This document shows, one piece after another, positions 26,099 through 35,256 of a DNA stretch of 64,000 bases; the first letter of the stretch is position 1, and every line of letters begins with the position of its first letter. The notes under the pieces are model-generated. The model searched no databases and had not been told where the DNA came from. It worked only from the letters and a program-made list of their open reading frames with translations. The position numbers were made by a program, and so were the translations under genes. Location of the stretch: NCBI GenBank assembly GCA_966211335.1, contig CBIHNF010000001.1, positions 1,860,001 through 1,924,000 of the forward strand. Direction: 5' to 3'. Source of the stretch: JAPWJZ01 sp966211335 (lineage in GTDB: Bacteria; Pseudomonadota; Alphaproteobacteria; Micavibrionales; UBA2020).

Positions 26099-27871
26099 TT
26101 GAAAGCCGCCGGCTTTTTTATCCTTGCGCTGCTGTTGTTTGCGACGCCGGCTTTCGCAAGTGACATTGGCATCGCTATGCATGGCACACCGAAATATAAG
26201 GCAGGTTTCGATCATCTGGACTACTTTAATCCTGATGCACCGAAGGGCGGGACGCTGCGCCTGTCCAAAAGCGGCACCTTCAATAACCTGAACAACCACG
26301 TTATTACCGGCAATAACGCAGAAGGACTTGAATACGTTAACGACAAACTGATGCAACGCATCTGGGACGAGCCGTTTACAATGTACGGGCTTGTCGCCGA
26401 AAGCATTGACGTCGCGCCTGACCGGTCATGGATAACCTTCCACCTGAATCCAAAAGCGCGGTTTCACGACGGCGTGCCTATTACGACGGCGGATGTGAAA
26501 TACAGTTTCGAAATGTATCAAAAATTTGGCCATCCGGTGCGACGCCGGGTTTACGGGCTTGTTAAAAAAATTGACGTGCTCAGCGAGCGTGACATTAAAT
26601 TTACTTTTGGTGATGGGTACGATCACGAAAGCGTCATGATTTTAGCAATGATGCCGGTATTACCGAAACATTACTGGGAAAAGGTCGATTTCTCCAAAAC
26701 CACACTAAAACCACCCCTCGGCAGTGGGCCGTATAAAATTGTTTCTGTCGATCCAGGCCGTAAAGTCGTTTATGAACGCGTCAAAGATTACTGGGCAAAG
26801 GATTTGCCGGTCAATAAAGGCCAGTATAACTTCGACAACATTATCTATACCTATTTCAGGGACGATGATATTTCCCTACAGGCCTTCCGCTCCGGTGACT
26901 ACAACCTTCGGCGCGAATACGATATTACCAAATGGCTGACCCGCTATGATTTTCCCGATGTAGCGAGTGGGAAAATCGTAAAAGAAGAAATTGTCCACCA
27001 GCGCCCTGAAATGTTGAAGGCGATTATCTTCAATACGCGCCGCGGTATTTTTTCCGACCGCCGGGTGCGGGAAGCATTGTCTTCCATGTTCAATGACGAA
27101 TGGCTGAACAAGACGCTTTATTTCGGCAAGATGAAAAAAATCAATTCTACTTTTCCCAACTCATCGCTTGCCGCCACCGGAAAACCGGAGGGCGAAGAAC
27201 TTCGGATACTGGAGCAATATAAAGTCGATTTACCGCGGGAAATTTTCGGAGAACCCTTCAGTGCCAGCAGTGGCGGCGGCAGGGATGCCAAACGCAAAGC
27301 AATCACCTTGCTAAAACAGGCCGGCTGGAAATTCGACAATGAAACCTTGCTCGATGCCAGCGGTAAGCCCGCGAATTTTGAAATCCTCCTTGGCGACCCC
27401 ACCGATGAAAAAATCGCGCTTGAGTTCGCCCGTTCGCTCTCGACGATTGGTATTTCTGCGCATGTGCGCACGGTCGACAATGCACAGTTTATCGGCCGTC
27501 TGGATGATTACGATTACGACATGGTCGTGAACAAGTGGATAAACTCCCTGTCTCCGGGCAATGAGCAAGTCAATTACTGGGGTAGTAAATCGGCACACAG
27601 CAAGGGTGCGCGCAACTACGCCGGCATCGACAATCCTGCCATCGACGCGCTGGCGGATAGCATTGGCCGGTCGGAGACTCGCGAAATGCTGGTGGCGCGG
27701 GTGCATGCGCTCGACCGCGCATTGATGTACGGCTATTACATGATTCCCCTGTTTTATCTCGGCAAGGACCTTGTTGCATACGACAGTTCTATCCATAGAC
27801 CATCCGTAACTCCGCTCTACGGTATTGTTCTGGAAAGCTGGTGGCAGGAAGCGGCGAATAAAAAACAGTAA
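26099..27871 (+). CDS. YejA-like extracellular solute-binding protein
   Basis: This 590-residue family 5 binding protein would feed an ABC importer of peptides or related solutes. A TTG start is chosen because it directly begins a signal peptide ending ATPAFAS, with AAGGCGG upstream. Earlier in-frame starts lie inside the kinase gene. The mature protein shows FNPDAPKGGTLRL, FHLNPKARFHDG and DGYDHESVMI, as in YejA/MppA-type proteins. No permease or ATPase genes adjoin it, so it must use components encoded elsewhere. Confidence 0.85.
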   Translation: MKAAGFFILALLLFATPAFASDIGIAMHGTPKYKAGFDHLDYFNPDAPKGGTLRLSKSGTFNNLNNHVITGNNAEGLEYVNDKLMQRIWDEPFTMYGLVAESIDVAPDRSWITFHLNPKARFHDGVPITTADVKYSFEMYQKFGHPVRRRVYGLVKKIDVLSERDIKFTFGDGYDHESVMILAMMPVLPKHYWEKVDFSKTTLKPPLGSGPYKIVSVDPGRKVVYERVKDYWAKDLPVNKGQYNFDNIIYTYFRDDDISLQAFRSGDYNLRREYDITKWLTRYDFPDVASGKIVKEEIVHQRPEMLKAIIFNTRRGIFSDRRVREALSSMFNDEWLNKTLYFGKMKKINSTFPNSSLAATGKPEGEELRILEQYKVDLPREIFGEPFSASSGGGRDAKRKAITLLKQAGWKFDNETLLDASGKPANFEILLGDPTDEKIALEFARSLSTIGISAHVRTVDNAQFIGRLDDYDYDMVVNKWINSLSPGNEQVNYWGSKSAHSKGARNYAGIDNPAIDALADSIGRSETREMLVARVHALDRALMYGYYMIPLFYLGKDLVAYDSSIHRPSVTPLYGIVLESWWQEAANKKQ

Positions 27872-27951
27872 TTCCTTTCGCCTATTGTTTTTATTAACGA
27901 ATTCGGGGTATTTTAATGACTAGAGATTCAGTTGTGGTGAGGGAGTTCTCC

Positions 27952-28485
27952 ATGTCCAAGACGAAAATGTTAATCGCAGCCTGTGCCGTCATGACCTTGG
28001 CGTCATGTGCATGGCAGCCGCCCACGAAGCAGGCGTACTGGGAAAGGGTGGAAGACAATTCCGCTCTGTGGATGACCGGCCCCAAAGCACAGCAGACCCT
28101 GGAGCAGGATATTGCCGGCTGCGTTCGCGAAGTTGACGAGTTGGTCGAGCTGGGCGCACTGCGCGAAACAACGCCCCCTGATACGCACTCCGAATACCAT
28201 CGCGCGCTTAAAGCCTCCGGCGATCTCGATTATTACGATACGCCCACCCGCTACGGCGAGCATTGGGTGTCGCACACCGATTATCATGATTTTGACGGCT
28301 GCATGCGCTACCGCGGCTGGGAACGCGTGAAGTACGTCCGTTATCAGGCTGCAAGACAGGCCGCGACGACCTACAAAGACACGCAGGACATCCGTACCTA
28401 CGGTGTTTCCGGCGACGCAGCTGTTGCGAAGCAGGAAGAAAAAACGGATGCTCTGAAGAGCAACTACTCCGGCCTGAACAAGTAA
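27952..28485 (+). CDS. Putative lipoprotein (177 aa)
   Basis: The start at 27952 gives a lipoprotein signal peptide with a lipobox LASC at about residue 22. GAGGGAG lies before the ATG. An upstream in-frame ATG at 27916 would bury the signal. The mature part is hydrophilic, rich in Tyr and Arg, with FDGCMRYRGWERV, and has no domain I know. It should be anchored to a membrane by Lgt modification. It stands alone, convergent with the glycosyltransferase gene. Confidence 0.75.
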   Translation: MSKTKMLIAACAVMTLASCAWQPPTKQAYWERVEDNSALWMTGPKAQQTLEQDIAGCVREVDELVELGALRETTPPDTHSEYHRALKASGDLDYYDTPTRYGEHWVSHTDYHDFDGCMRYRGWERVKYVRYQAARQAATTYKDTQDIRTYGVSGDAAVAKQEEKTDALKSNYSGLNK

Positions 28486-28493
28486 GTCAGGTT

Positions 28494-29444
28494 TTACTTC
28501 CGGGTTTTAGCCCACAGATCAACGGCCGCTTCAACAGCGGCCGTTACTGTTAGGGTATCCATCAACGATGTCGTGATTTCAGAGGCCGTGCGACCTTTCA
28601 GCAGCTCATCGGGCTTTTCCGGCGTTGCCACATAGGCAGCATTTTTTCCCCAGGGTCTATATTGCTCCGGCCAGCCATAGCCAAAGAGTGCAAGGGTGGG
28701 AACTTTCATCGCGGCGGCCACATGGGTAAGGCCGGAGTCGTTCCCCACATAAAAGTTGGCGCGCCCGATGGCGGCGGCGGCATCAAGCGGCGAGCCTTTG
28801 GCAATCATATCGATGCGCCTGTCCTGCGGAATAGATTCCAGCACCTTATACGCCGTGTGCTCTTCGCCCGGCGCAGCCAGCACCAAAACGCGGGCATTCG
28901 GCAGGATACCGGTGGCGGAAGTTAGTATTTGAACGAGAGTAATGAAGTTTTCAGCGGGCCATTGTTTGCCAAGCCAGTTTGCGGTCGGGCCAATCGCCAA
29001 TACCGGGCCGCCGGCTGGTATAAGCTTCTTTGCATTCTCTGTCGTTGCGCGGTCGAACCACAGCCTTGGAGCCGGCGCTATTTCAGCGCCGATGACTTCG
29101 GCAATTTGCTCGACCTTGTGGTTATGCTTAGCTTGGCCGCCCCAGATGTATTTTTCTTTCGACCAAAGCAAGCGGGACAGCAACGTATTCCGCAAATCGA
29201 CGACTATGTCCCAGCGGGTGCCGAAAGTCGCCTTGGCGAGTTTAAACCAATGGCCGGCAAACCGCTGCTTCTTCAGCGGAATAATTTCCGTGATGTTGGG
29301 TATCGGCGTAAAAAGACAACAGAGCAGGGGACCGCACGCAACCGTAATCTGGGCCTCCGGATATTTGACGATAAAATAATCCAGAGCGCCCAAAGAAAGC
29401 ACCCCATCGCCCAATCTTGTCGAGGTGATGAAAAGAATTTTCAT
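28494..29444 (-). CDS. Glycosyltransferase family 9 (heptosyltransferase-like)
   Basis: The 316-residue protein matches family 9 glycosyltransferases such as WaaC/WaaF, which add heptose to the lipopolysaccharide inner core. Evidence includes ILFITSTRLGDGVLSLGAL at the N-terminus and the nucleotide-sugar-binding FYVGNDSGLTHVAAAM near residue 215, with PTLALFGYGWPEQYRPW after it. The precise acceptor is not deducible. It is followed on the same strand by nothing and preceded by the HIG1 gene. Confidence 0.85.
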   Translation of the reverse strand: MKILFITSTRLGDGVLSLGALDYFIVKYPEAQITVACGPLLCCLFTPIPNITEIIPLKKQRFAGHWFKLAKATFGTRWDIVVDLRNTLLSRLLWSKEKYIWGGQAKHNHKVEQIAEVIGAEIAPAPRLWFDRATTENAKKLIPAGGPVLAIGPTANWLGKQWPAENFITLVQILTSATGILPNARVLVLAAPGEEHTAYKVLESIPQDRRIDMIAKGSPLDAAAAIGRANFYVGNDSGLTHVAAAMKVPTLALFGYGWPEQYRPWGKNAAYVATPEKPDELLKGRTASEITTSLMDTLTVTAAVEAAVDLWAKTRK

Positions 29445-29462
29445 TCTAATATTTTAGATAAA

Positions 29463-29663
29463 CTACTTGGTGATGTAGGCGAGGAAAAGGAAAAATATTG
29501 CCAAGGCCTGAAACAGCACGCGCGCCTGCATCATCTTGTTGCTTTGCTTATTATCTTTTTCCTGACCCTTCGTCATGGCGACCATGCCGAAGAGGAATGA
29601 GCCAACCACCGCAGCCATCGAGATGAGTGCCAAGATAAAGAAGATTGAGTTCGTGCCGTGCAT
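29463..29663 (-). CDS. HIG1-type twin transmembrane protein
   Basis: This 66-residue protein has two membrane helices (FILALISMAAVVGSFLFGMVA and VLFQALAIFFLFLAYI) joined by a short charged loop containing KGQEKDNKQSNKMMQARV. This is the HIG1_N two-helix layout, found in alphaproteobacteria and in mitochondria, where relatives support respiratory supercomplexes. The Q-x-x-M-x-x-R loop is typical. A role with cytochrome oxidase is inference. Confidence 0.8.
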   Translation of the reverse strand: MHGTNSIFFILALISMAAVVGSFLFGMVAMTKGQEKDNKQSNKMMQARVLFQALAIFFLFLAYITK

Positions 29664-29746
29664 GGCGAATAATCCTTGTTACAGAAACTGCCATAATATA
29701 GGCTTTTGGCGGTCAATTGAAAAGCCATGAATAAAGGTATGATTCC

Positions 29747-30436
29747 ATGAAGAAACTCTCCGGTTCCAGCATCCCGCCGCAATCCGGCAAGGCAAAACAG
29801 CTGGTCATTTTCCTGCATGGCTATGGCTCTAACGGTGATGATCTCATCGATATCGGGGAACAGTGGGGGCCGCATCTGCCCGATTGCGCCTTTATTTCGC
29901 CGAATGCTCCCGACCCCTGCGAAATGGGCGGTGGTGGTTTCCAGTGGTTCGGCATTCGCGCCATTGATCCAGCGAGTTTCGAGCGTGAGAAAAGCGCCGA
30001 GAAAGTCCTGCCTGTCCTGAACGCCGCAATTGATGACGCACTGGCGCAGTGGGGCGTCGATGAAAGCCAGCTGGTCGTCGGCGGCTTTTCTCAAGGCGCT
30101 ATGATGGCCATGTACACGATGCCGCGGCGCAATAAGCCCTGCGCTGGTGTCATCGGCTGGTCTGGCATGATGATTGATGCTCAAGGTCTGAAAAAGCCGG
30201 GGATCGTGAAAATGCCGGTTCTGGCCATCCACGGCGACCAAGATGATGTGGTTGTTCCGGGCAACCTCGCAAAAATCGAAGAGGGTTTCGAAAGCGCCGG
30301 CTTCAATGTGGAAACTATCATGAGGCCCGGCCTGCCGCACAACATTGACGGTTTCAGTATCCAGCGAAGCTTGGACTTCACGCGCGAATGCTTTGAAAAA
30401 TCGGCATTATTTGCAAAAACCGCCGTTAAAGCTTAA
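29747..30436 (+). CDS. Phospholipase/carboxylesterase family alpha/beta hydrolase
   Basis: The 229-residue enzyme has the alpha/beta hydrolase order of the acyl-protein thioesterase/carboxylesterase family. It shows LVIFLHGYGSNGDDLID, the nucleophile Ser in VVGGFSQGAMMAM, the acid residue in AIHGDQDDVV and the His in GLPHNI. No signal peptide is present. Natural substrates of such enzymes are broad short-chain esters or lysophospholipids. It is a single gene. Confidence 0.88.
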   Translation: MKKLSGSSIPPQSGKAKQLVIFLHGYGSNGDDLIDIGEQWGPHLPDCAFISPNAPDPCEMGGGGFQWFGIRAIDPASFEREKSAEKVLPVLNAAIDDALAQWGVDESQLVVGGFSQGAMMAMYTMPRRNKPCAGVIGWSGMMIDAQGLKKPGIVKMPVLAIHGDQDDVVVPGNLAKIEEGFESAGFNVETIMRPGLPHNIDGFSIQRSLDFTRECFEKSALFAKTAVKA

Positions 30437-30500
30437 CTTTAAGCCCATTGTAAACATTCAGCTTTCCGGCCCGCGCCCCCGCAATTTTCGCGTTTTGTGC

Positions 30501-30611
30501 TATAATTGGCATATGGGTGTTGATGAGATTCGTGATTCAGGCCTGAACCGGGTGACAGTAACGGCAACCAGGCGGCGGATCTCCAGAGGAAGGGAGACCC
30601 AAGGTGCATAG
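30501..30611 (+). promoter_or_regulatory. TATAAT box and possible 32-codon leader before the HNH gene
   Basis: TATAAT at 30501-30506 is followed six bases later by ATG at 30513. The frame from this ATG runs 32 codons to a TAG at 30609-30611, overlapping the GTG start of the HNH gene at 30604. It could be a leaderless upstream reading frame that couples translation to the HNH gene, or simply coincidence. The encoded peptide is Arg-rich and unfamiliar. Confidence 0.3.
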
Positions 30612-31167
30612 CCACCTCGAAAGCTGTCCGACTTTAGTCCTGAACGCGGATTATCGTCCTTTAAGTTATTTTCCCCTATCATTGTGGTCATGGCAGGAAG
30701 CCGTAAAGGCTGTCTTTTTGGATCGCGTCAATATCGTTTCTGAGTATGACGCCGTCATCCACTCCCCGACCTTTCAAATGAAAGTGCCAAGCGTTATTGC
30801 GCTGAAGGAATATGTTCAGCCCAAGGCGCGCCCGGCCTTTACCCGTTTCAACGTATTCCTGCGCGATAAATGGATGTGCCAGTACTGTGGCACGAAGTTC
30901 CGCACGCATGAGCTGACGTTTGACCACGTTATCCCTAAATCCCGCGGCGGGGCGACGACATGGGAAAACATCTGCGCCGCCTGCCAGGACTGCAACCTGC
31001 TGAAGGGGAATTACCTGCCAGCCGAATGCAAGATGTTCCCGATCCGCAAACCCGTCCAGCCGTCTACCTCCGAGCTTCAGGCGAACGGCCGCTCCTATCC
31101 GCCCAACTTCCTGCACCAAAGCTGGAACGACTATCTGTATTGGGATACGGAGCTGGATAATTATTAA
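30604..31167 (+). CDS. HNH endonuclease family protein
   Basis: The 187-residue protein carries a zinc-bound HNH nuclease domain. Zinc Cys pairs occur in CQYCGTKF and CAACQDCN, and the catalytic centre is FDHVIPKSRGG followed by TWENI. The N-terminus (LVLNADYRPLSYFPLSLWSW) is the conserved start of a chromosomal HNH group of unknown role that is widespread in alphaproteobacteria. A GTG start is supported by AGGAAGGGAG upstream. Confidence 0.85.
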   Translation: MHSHLESCPTLVLNADYRPLSYFPLSLWSWQEAVKAVFLDRVNIVSEYDAVIHSPTFQMKVPSVIALKEYVQPKARPAFTRFNVFLRDKWMCQYCGTKFRTHELTFDHVIPKSRGGATTWENICAACQDCNLLKGNYLPAECKMFPIRKPVQPSTSELQANGRSYPPNFLHQSWNDYLYWDTELDNY

Positions 31168-31697
31168 ACGGTAGTACCGGCTTTTTTCCGGCGTAACGTG
31201 ATTGCTAAGGTGAAGACCGTCAGCGTCGTCGCATACATGAAGTTGTAAGTCGTCATCGACAATCCGAACAGCGTCCAGCCCGGCACGTCGCAGCGCACGA
31301 TGGGGCGGTGCGCGAAGTATGCGTTCATTTCTTCCGCCGTCATTTTAGAGAAATCCGCAATCGCGCCATCGCCGCCGCAGGTGGTGAGGCCTTCCCACCA
31401 GCCGCGCTCGACGCCGATGTGGAAGGCGGCAAGGCCGGCATCCCCCAGGAACGCCAAAGCCGACAAAAGCAGCAGAGCGACAGACACCTTCGGCATCTTT
31501 TTAGCAAATCCGAAAGCCAGCAAGCCCAGCGCGACGTTGAGTATATAGGGTTTGCGCTGTTCGTAGCATAAATGGCAAGGCAGGATGTCAAAGCCGTATT
31601 GCGCCGTCCATGCAAACGCGAGGGCGAAAGCGGACGCCGTTGTTACCAGCAGGGCCAGATTGCGCGGGGCGCTCAAAATGTCGAATAGATTTCTCAT
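31164..31697 (-). CDS. dsbB: DsbB family disulfide bond formation protein
   Basis: DsbB re-oxidises DsbA in the periplasm and passes electrons to quinone. The 177-residue protein has four membrane helices. The first Cys pair is in LPCHLCYEQRKPY after helix 1. The second periplasmic loop has Cys in TTCGGDG and VRCDVPGW. It overlaps the upstream YqaA-like gene by four bases, so the two are probably translated together, and it ends convergently with the HNH gene. Confidence 0.88.
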   Translation of the reverse strand: MRNLFDILSAPRNLALLVTTASAFALAFAWTAQYGFDILPCHLCYEQRKPYILNVALGLLAFGFAKKMPKVSVALLLLSALAFLGDAGLAAFHIGVERGWWEGLTTCGGDGAIADFSKMTAEEMNAYFAHRPIVRCDVPGWTLFGLSMTTYNFMYATTLTVFTLAITLRRKKAGTTV

Positions 31698-32284
31698 CCT
31701 ATATATTTTAGCGCCACAAAACCGCTAATCAAGATGACAAGGAAGGCAAAGGTCACCCAGCCAAGGTATTTTTCAATGAATGTCTGGATGGGTGCGCCGA
31801 ACTTCCAAAGCAATCCTGCGACGATGAAAAAGCGCAGGGCGCGGCAGGCAATGGAAGCGGGTATAAAAACAGCAAGGCTGAGCTGCATAACACCGCTGAG
31901 GATGGTGATGATTTTGAAGGGGAAAGGCGTCAAACCTTTGGCAAAAATGATCCAGCCGCCGTATTCGGCATATTTCGCCTTCATGTCCGCAAAACCTGCT
32001 GACATGCCGTAAAATTCAATGATGCGTTGGCCAAGTGTATCGTATAGCGCATAACCGATGGCGTAACCCAGAAGCCCGCCGAGGACGGACGCAACGGTGC
32101 AGACAGCGGCATACAAGAAAGACTTGCGACGCTCCGCAATGCACATGGGTATCAGCAGGATATCCGGCGGTATCGGAAACACCGAGCTCTCGATAAAGGC
32201 AATGCCGGCAAGCGCCCATATGGCCTGCGGATGGCCGGAAAGACGTACGATGTCGTCGTATATTTTTCGGATAAGCTTCATCAT
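31694..32284 (-). CDS. YqaA/DedA-type membrane protein
   Basis: This 196-residue protein belongs to the SNARE-associated/DedA-like family, with several membrane helices. ESSVFPIPPDILLIPM, the glycine-rich GGLLGYAIGYALYD and FAKGLTPFPFKIITILSGV are the re-entrant motifs of the group. Family members are undecaprenyl-phosphate or phospholipid translocases in other bacteria. The start at 32284 was chosen over 32332 because of the CAGG upstream and the family beginning. It precedes dsbB. Confidence 0.8.
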   Translation of the reverse strand: MMKLIRKIYDDIVRLSGHPQAIWALAGIAFIESSVFPIPPDILLIPMCIAERRKSFLYAAVCTVASVLGGLLGYAIGYALYDTLGQRIIEFYGMSAGFADMKAKYAEYGGWIIFAKGLTPFPFKIITILSGVMQLSLAVFIPASIACRALRFFIVAGLLWKFGAPIQTFIEKYLGWVTFAFLVILISGFVALKYIG

Positions 32285-32399
32285 GTTGCCTGATATGTAG
32301 CATGCCATGAAGCGGGAAAGCAATATTGACATAATGCAAAAATTGTCTTGACCTTGCCGCGCGTTTCATCAAATATGTGCGTGCCTTTTTCAAAAGCAT

Positions 32400-32439
32400 G
32401 CCCCTGTGGCGGAACTGGCAGACGCGCTAGACTCAAAAT
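32400..32439 (+). repeat. attL: 5' half of the disrupted tRNA-Leu(CAA)
   Basis: The sequence matches the first 40 bases of the intact tRNA-Leu at 33935, with two differences in the anticodon arm. Similarity stops right after the anticodon loop, and what follows does not complete a tRNA. The last ten bases (GACTCAAAAT) are the shared core found at both right-hand sites. Joined to the 3' half at 56719 or 58960 it would restore an anticodon stem and a full tRNA. Confidence 0.9.
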
Positions 32440-32514
32440 GGGGTTGCGTATCGAAATACCTTCAAAATATCTTTTATAACCAAATACTTGACTTTATTAT
32501 AATTACCAGATAAA

Positions 32515-32534
32515 CTTACACATGTCTTACACAG
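32515..32534 (+). repeat. Left arm-type repeat pair
   Basis: Two CTTACACA units, 11 bases apart, lie just before the integrase gene and about 75 bases inside the attL core. Similar pairs occur at 39163, 56641 and 58882. Paired direct repeats at both ends of an element are typical arm-binding sites of tyrosine integrases. The assignment is by pattern only. Confidence 0.65.
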
Positions 32535-32547
32535 TTTGGAGGTAGGC

Positions 32548-33837
32548 ATGTCAGATGAAAATCATAAACTGATGGATGGCCGACTTCACATATACCGTCG
32601 TGAAGGCACACGCTATTGGCAATGCGCCACCTATATCAACGGCCGCAATTACAGACAAACCACCAAGGAAGAAAACTTCGCTCATGCTAAGTCCTTTGCG
32701 AAGGACTGGTATATGGAATTATACGTTGAAGCACGACGCAAACGGCATGGTGGCAAGTCCCTCCTGATAGATGGCCTGGTTGAAGTACCTTCCCCCGCCA
32801 ATTCGCCACAGACTGATCGACGTCGTCACGGCCCCTCCAATGGAATTACATTCAAGCATGTAACTGAAGTGTTCTTTACTGAGTACGAACTTATGACTCA
32901 GGGGGAGCGCAATGAATATTATGTTGCCCAGAAAAAAGATCAAATCAGAGTGCATCTATTGCCGTTTTTTGGCGAAACTCCTATTGCCGAAGTGACCGCT
33001 GGAATGGTCGGGGAGTATCGTGTCCATCGCCAAACTTCCCGCCTAGACCCCAAGACGAAGAAACCAAAAAAGCCCGCCCGTACTACTCTGCATGGTGAGA
33101 TTGTCACCCTGCGCCAAATCCTTAAGACGGCCAACCGCAAGGGGTGGATTGATGCCGTACCCGATATGTCCGCTCCCTATAAACAATCAGGTAAAGTGGA
33201 GCATCGGGCATGGTTTTCGCCGGACGAATATAAGGCGTTGTATGAACATACCCGCGTTCGTGCCGCTAATCCTCCCAATGAACGCTGGCGGGAAGTATGT
33301 GAAAACTTCCATGACTACGTCCTCTTCATGGGTAATACGGGATTACGTCCGGATGAATCTTCGCGCCTTGAATTGCGCGACGTTAAAATCGTGAAGGACG
33401 ATGACACCAACGAAACTATTCTTGAAATCGAAGTGCGTGGAAAGCGGGGAGTAGGGTACTGCAAATCTATGCCAGGAGCCGTGCTCCCCTTTGAGCGGAT
33501 ACGCGACCGCAAGAAACTGAAACCTACGCAAAGAGTTTTTGGTAAAACTCCCCGCGAGATGATGAATATTGTTCTTGGCAAAGACGAACTAGATATGAAA
33601 TTTGACCGAGATGGTCACATGCGAACTTGCTACAGCCTTCGGCATACATACATCTGTCTTCGCTTGCTGGAGGGAGCAGACATTTATCAGGTGGCAAAAA
33701 ACTGCCGCACGAGTGTAGAGATGATCGAAAAACACTATGCGCGGCACCTGATAAACAATATTAATACCGCCGCTGTGAACGTGATGAGACCTAAAAAGAA
33801 AGAAAAGAGGAAGCCTTTGAATAAATCAGAGGAATAA
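32548..33837 (+). CDS. Tyrosine-type site-specific integrase
   Basis: The 429-residue recombinase has a charged N-terminal arm-binding region, a core-binding SAM-like domain (about residues 100-215) and the catalytic domain. Catalytic residues are Arg267 in GNTGLRPDES, a Lys near 299 in VRGKRG, Arg365 and His366 in YSLRHTYI, and the nucleophile Tyr397 in MIEKHYARH. The usual first His of the HxxR box is Ser363 here. The ATG at 32548 has GGAGGT five bases upstream. Its position beside attL makes it the likely enzyme that inserted the element into tRNA-Leu. Confidence 0.93.
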   Translation: MSDENHKLMDGRLHIYRREGTRYWQCATYINGRNYRQTTKEENFAHAKSFAKDWYMELYVEARRKRHGGKSLLIDGLVEVPSPANSPQTDRRRHGPSNGITFKHVTEVFFTEYELMTQGERNEYYVAQKKDQIRVHLLPFFGETPIAEVTAGMVGEYRVHRQTSRLDPKTKKPKKPARTTLHGEIVTLRQILKTANRKGWIDAVPDMSAPYKQSGKVEHRAWFSPDEYKALYEHTRVRAANPPNERWREVCENFHDYVLFMGNTGLRPDESSRLELRDVKIVKDDDTNETILEIEVRGKRGVGYCKSMPGAVLPFERIRDRKKLKPTQRVFGKTPREMMNIVLGKDELDMKFDRDGHMRTCYSLRHTYICLRLLEGADIYQVAKNCRTSVEMIEKHYARHLINNINTAAVNVMRPKKKEKRKPLNKSEE

Positions 33838-33934
33838 CCAGTGCTCCAGGCTGAGAAGCCTAATAAATATTGGTATTTCAAGGGTTTTTTCGGGGTTGCG
33901 CTTAAACTAAGTATCATATAAAACACATAGCTGT

Positions 33935-34021
33935 GCCCCTGTGGCGGAACTGGCAGACGCGCTGGATTCAAAATCCTGTTCTAGCAATAGAGTGTCGGTT
34001 CGACCCCGACCGGGGGCACCA
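33935..34021 (+). tRNA. tRNA-Leu(CAA), element-borne
   Basis: The 87-base gene folds into a class II tRNA: acceptor stem GCCCCTG/CGGGGGC, a long variable arm with TCTA/TAGA, GGTTCGACCCC in the T arm and an encoded CCA. The anticodon loop reads TTCAAAA, giving CAA (33969-33971). It differs from the reconstructed host gene in the anticodon stem and variable arm, but the acceptor and T arm are identical. It probably supplies the tRNA lost through insertion. Confidence 0.92.
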
Positions 34022-34182
34022 CTTTACAGTTTATTTTAATATTGTTTCATCAAGGCATCATGAAAAATATCTTAGGTTGGGTTTATTGTCTGTTTTTACT
34101 TACACAATAATTTCACAGTTTTCCGGTCTACTTTATTAGACTATTCTGCAGATCCTCCAATTATTCTCTAGTTAGGCGACGG

Positions 34183-35256
34183 ATGCTGGCAACTGAAATG
34201 AAACGTATCATCTGGGATACCAGGGGCCAATTTGAACGTATCCCGAAATGGCTGAACCTGTTCCCGATGATCGCGCAATGGCTTTGGCTCAGCGCGCGGT
34301 ACGGAAGCGTAAGCTTGCCGTCCTCGGCCAATCCGGCGATTACCTCGGGTGGCCTGGTAGGCGAGGGTAAGATCGAATATTTCGACATCATGGGAGCTGC
34401 AGCGCGAGAGAAGACGGCGGATTTTATCGCCCTGCGGGCTACAGATTTGATGACCGGCGAACAGGCAGCCGGCGAGATGCATGCTGCGGGGATCGGGTTT
34501 CCCGTCGTTGCAAAGCCCGATATCGGCTGGTGCGGCTACGGTATTCGGCTGCTGCACGACGAGGCGCAGCTGGAGCAATATATCCGCGGATTTCCCGCGG
34601 GAGAAAAAATCGTCCTGCAGCGGTTCATTCCCGATAAAGGGGAAGCCGGCATTTTTTATATGCGCTCGCCACAGAAAGCGGCGGGGGAAATCATCGGTAT
34701 CCTGCTGAGATCCTATCCGCGCGTAACGGGTGACGGCAAAAGCAAGGTCAGCGCTCTCGTCGCCAGGGATTTTCGCCTGCAGCGCCTGACCGGCAGCGCG
34801 CTTCATGAATGCAGCTACGACCCGGAATATATTCCGGCCGAGAACGAGGAGGTCCGGTTGTCGCTAATCGCTTCCACGCGCGTCGGCGGGCTGTACGAGG
34901 ACGGAAGCCGCCTTGTGACCCCGGCGCTCGCCGCCGCCGTCGATGCCGTAGCAAAAGACATGAAAGATTTCTATGTGGGGCGCTTTGATGTGCGCTACCG
35001 CGATGCTGAAAGCCTGCAGCAAGGGCATTTCACGATTATGGAGGTAAATGGCGCCGGATCCGAAGCGGTGCATGCCTGGGACCCCAAATACACCATTCCG
35101 CAGGTTTACGGCATTGTTTTCGCCAAGCAGCGCAGGCTGTTCGCGATCTCGGCTGAAAACCGGAAAAACGGGCACCCCCCGATCGGCATACGCGCGCTGG
35201 CAAAACTGTACTTTGCGCAGCAGAGGCTTATTCGCCGCTACCCGCCATCAAACTGA
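34183..35256 (+). CDS. ATP-grasp ligase-like protein
   Basis: The 357-residue protein shows ATP-grasp features: GFPVVAKPDIGWCGYG (ATP-binding Lys), EKIVLQRFIP, and the metal-binding end GRFDVRYRD followed by FTIMEVNGAGSEA. It resembles D-Ala-D-Ala ligase or carboxylate-amine ligases, but the N-terminal part is not typical of Ddl. It could join an amino acid to a carboxylate or lipid precursor. It lies at the start of the lipid-like gene cluster and converges with the flippase gene, overlapping its end by 29 bases. Start assignment is tentative, with an ATG at 34198 as alternative. Confidence 0.7.
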   Translation: MLATEMKRIIWDTRGQFERIPKWLNLFPMIAQWLWLSARYGSVSLPSSANPAITSGGLVGEGKIEYFDIMGAAAREKTADFIALRATDLMTGEQAAGEMHAAGIGFPVVAKPDIGWCGYGIRLLHDEAQLEQYIRGFPAGEKIVLQRFIPDKGEAGIFYMRSPQKAAGEIIGILLRSYPRVTGDGKSKVSALVARDFRLQRLTGSALHECSYDPEYIPAENEEVRLSLIASTRVGGLYEDGSRLVTPALAAAVDAVAKDMKDFYVGRFDVRYRDAESLQQGHFTIMEVNGAGSEAVHAWDPKYTIPQVYGIVFAKQRRLFAISAENRKNGHPPIGIRALAKLYFAQQRLIRRYPPSN

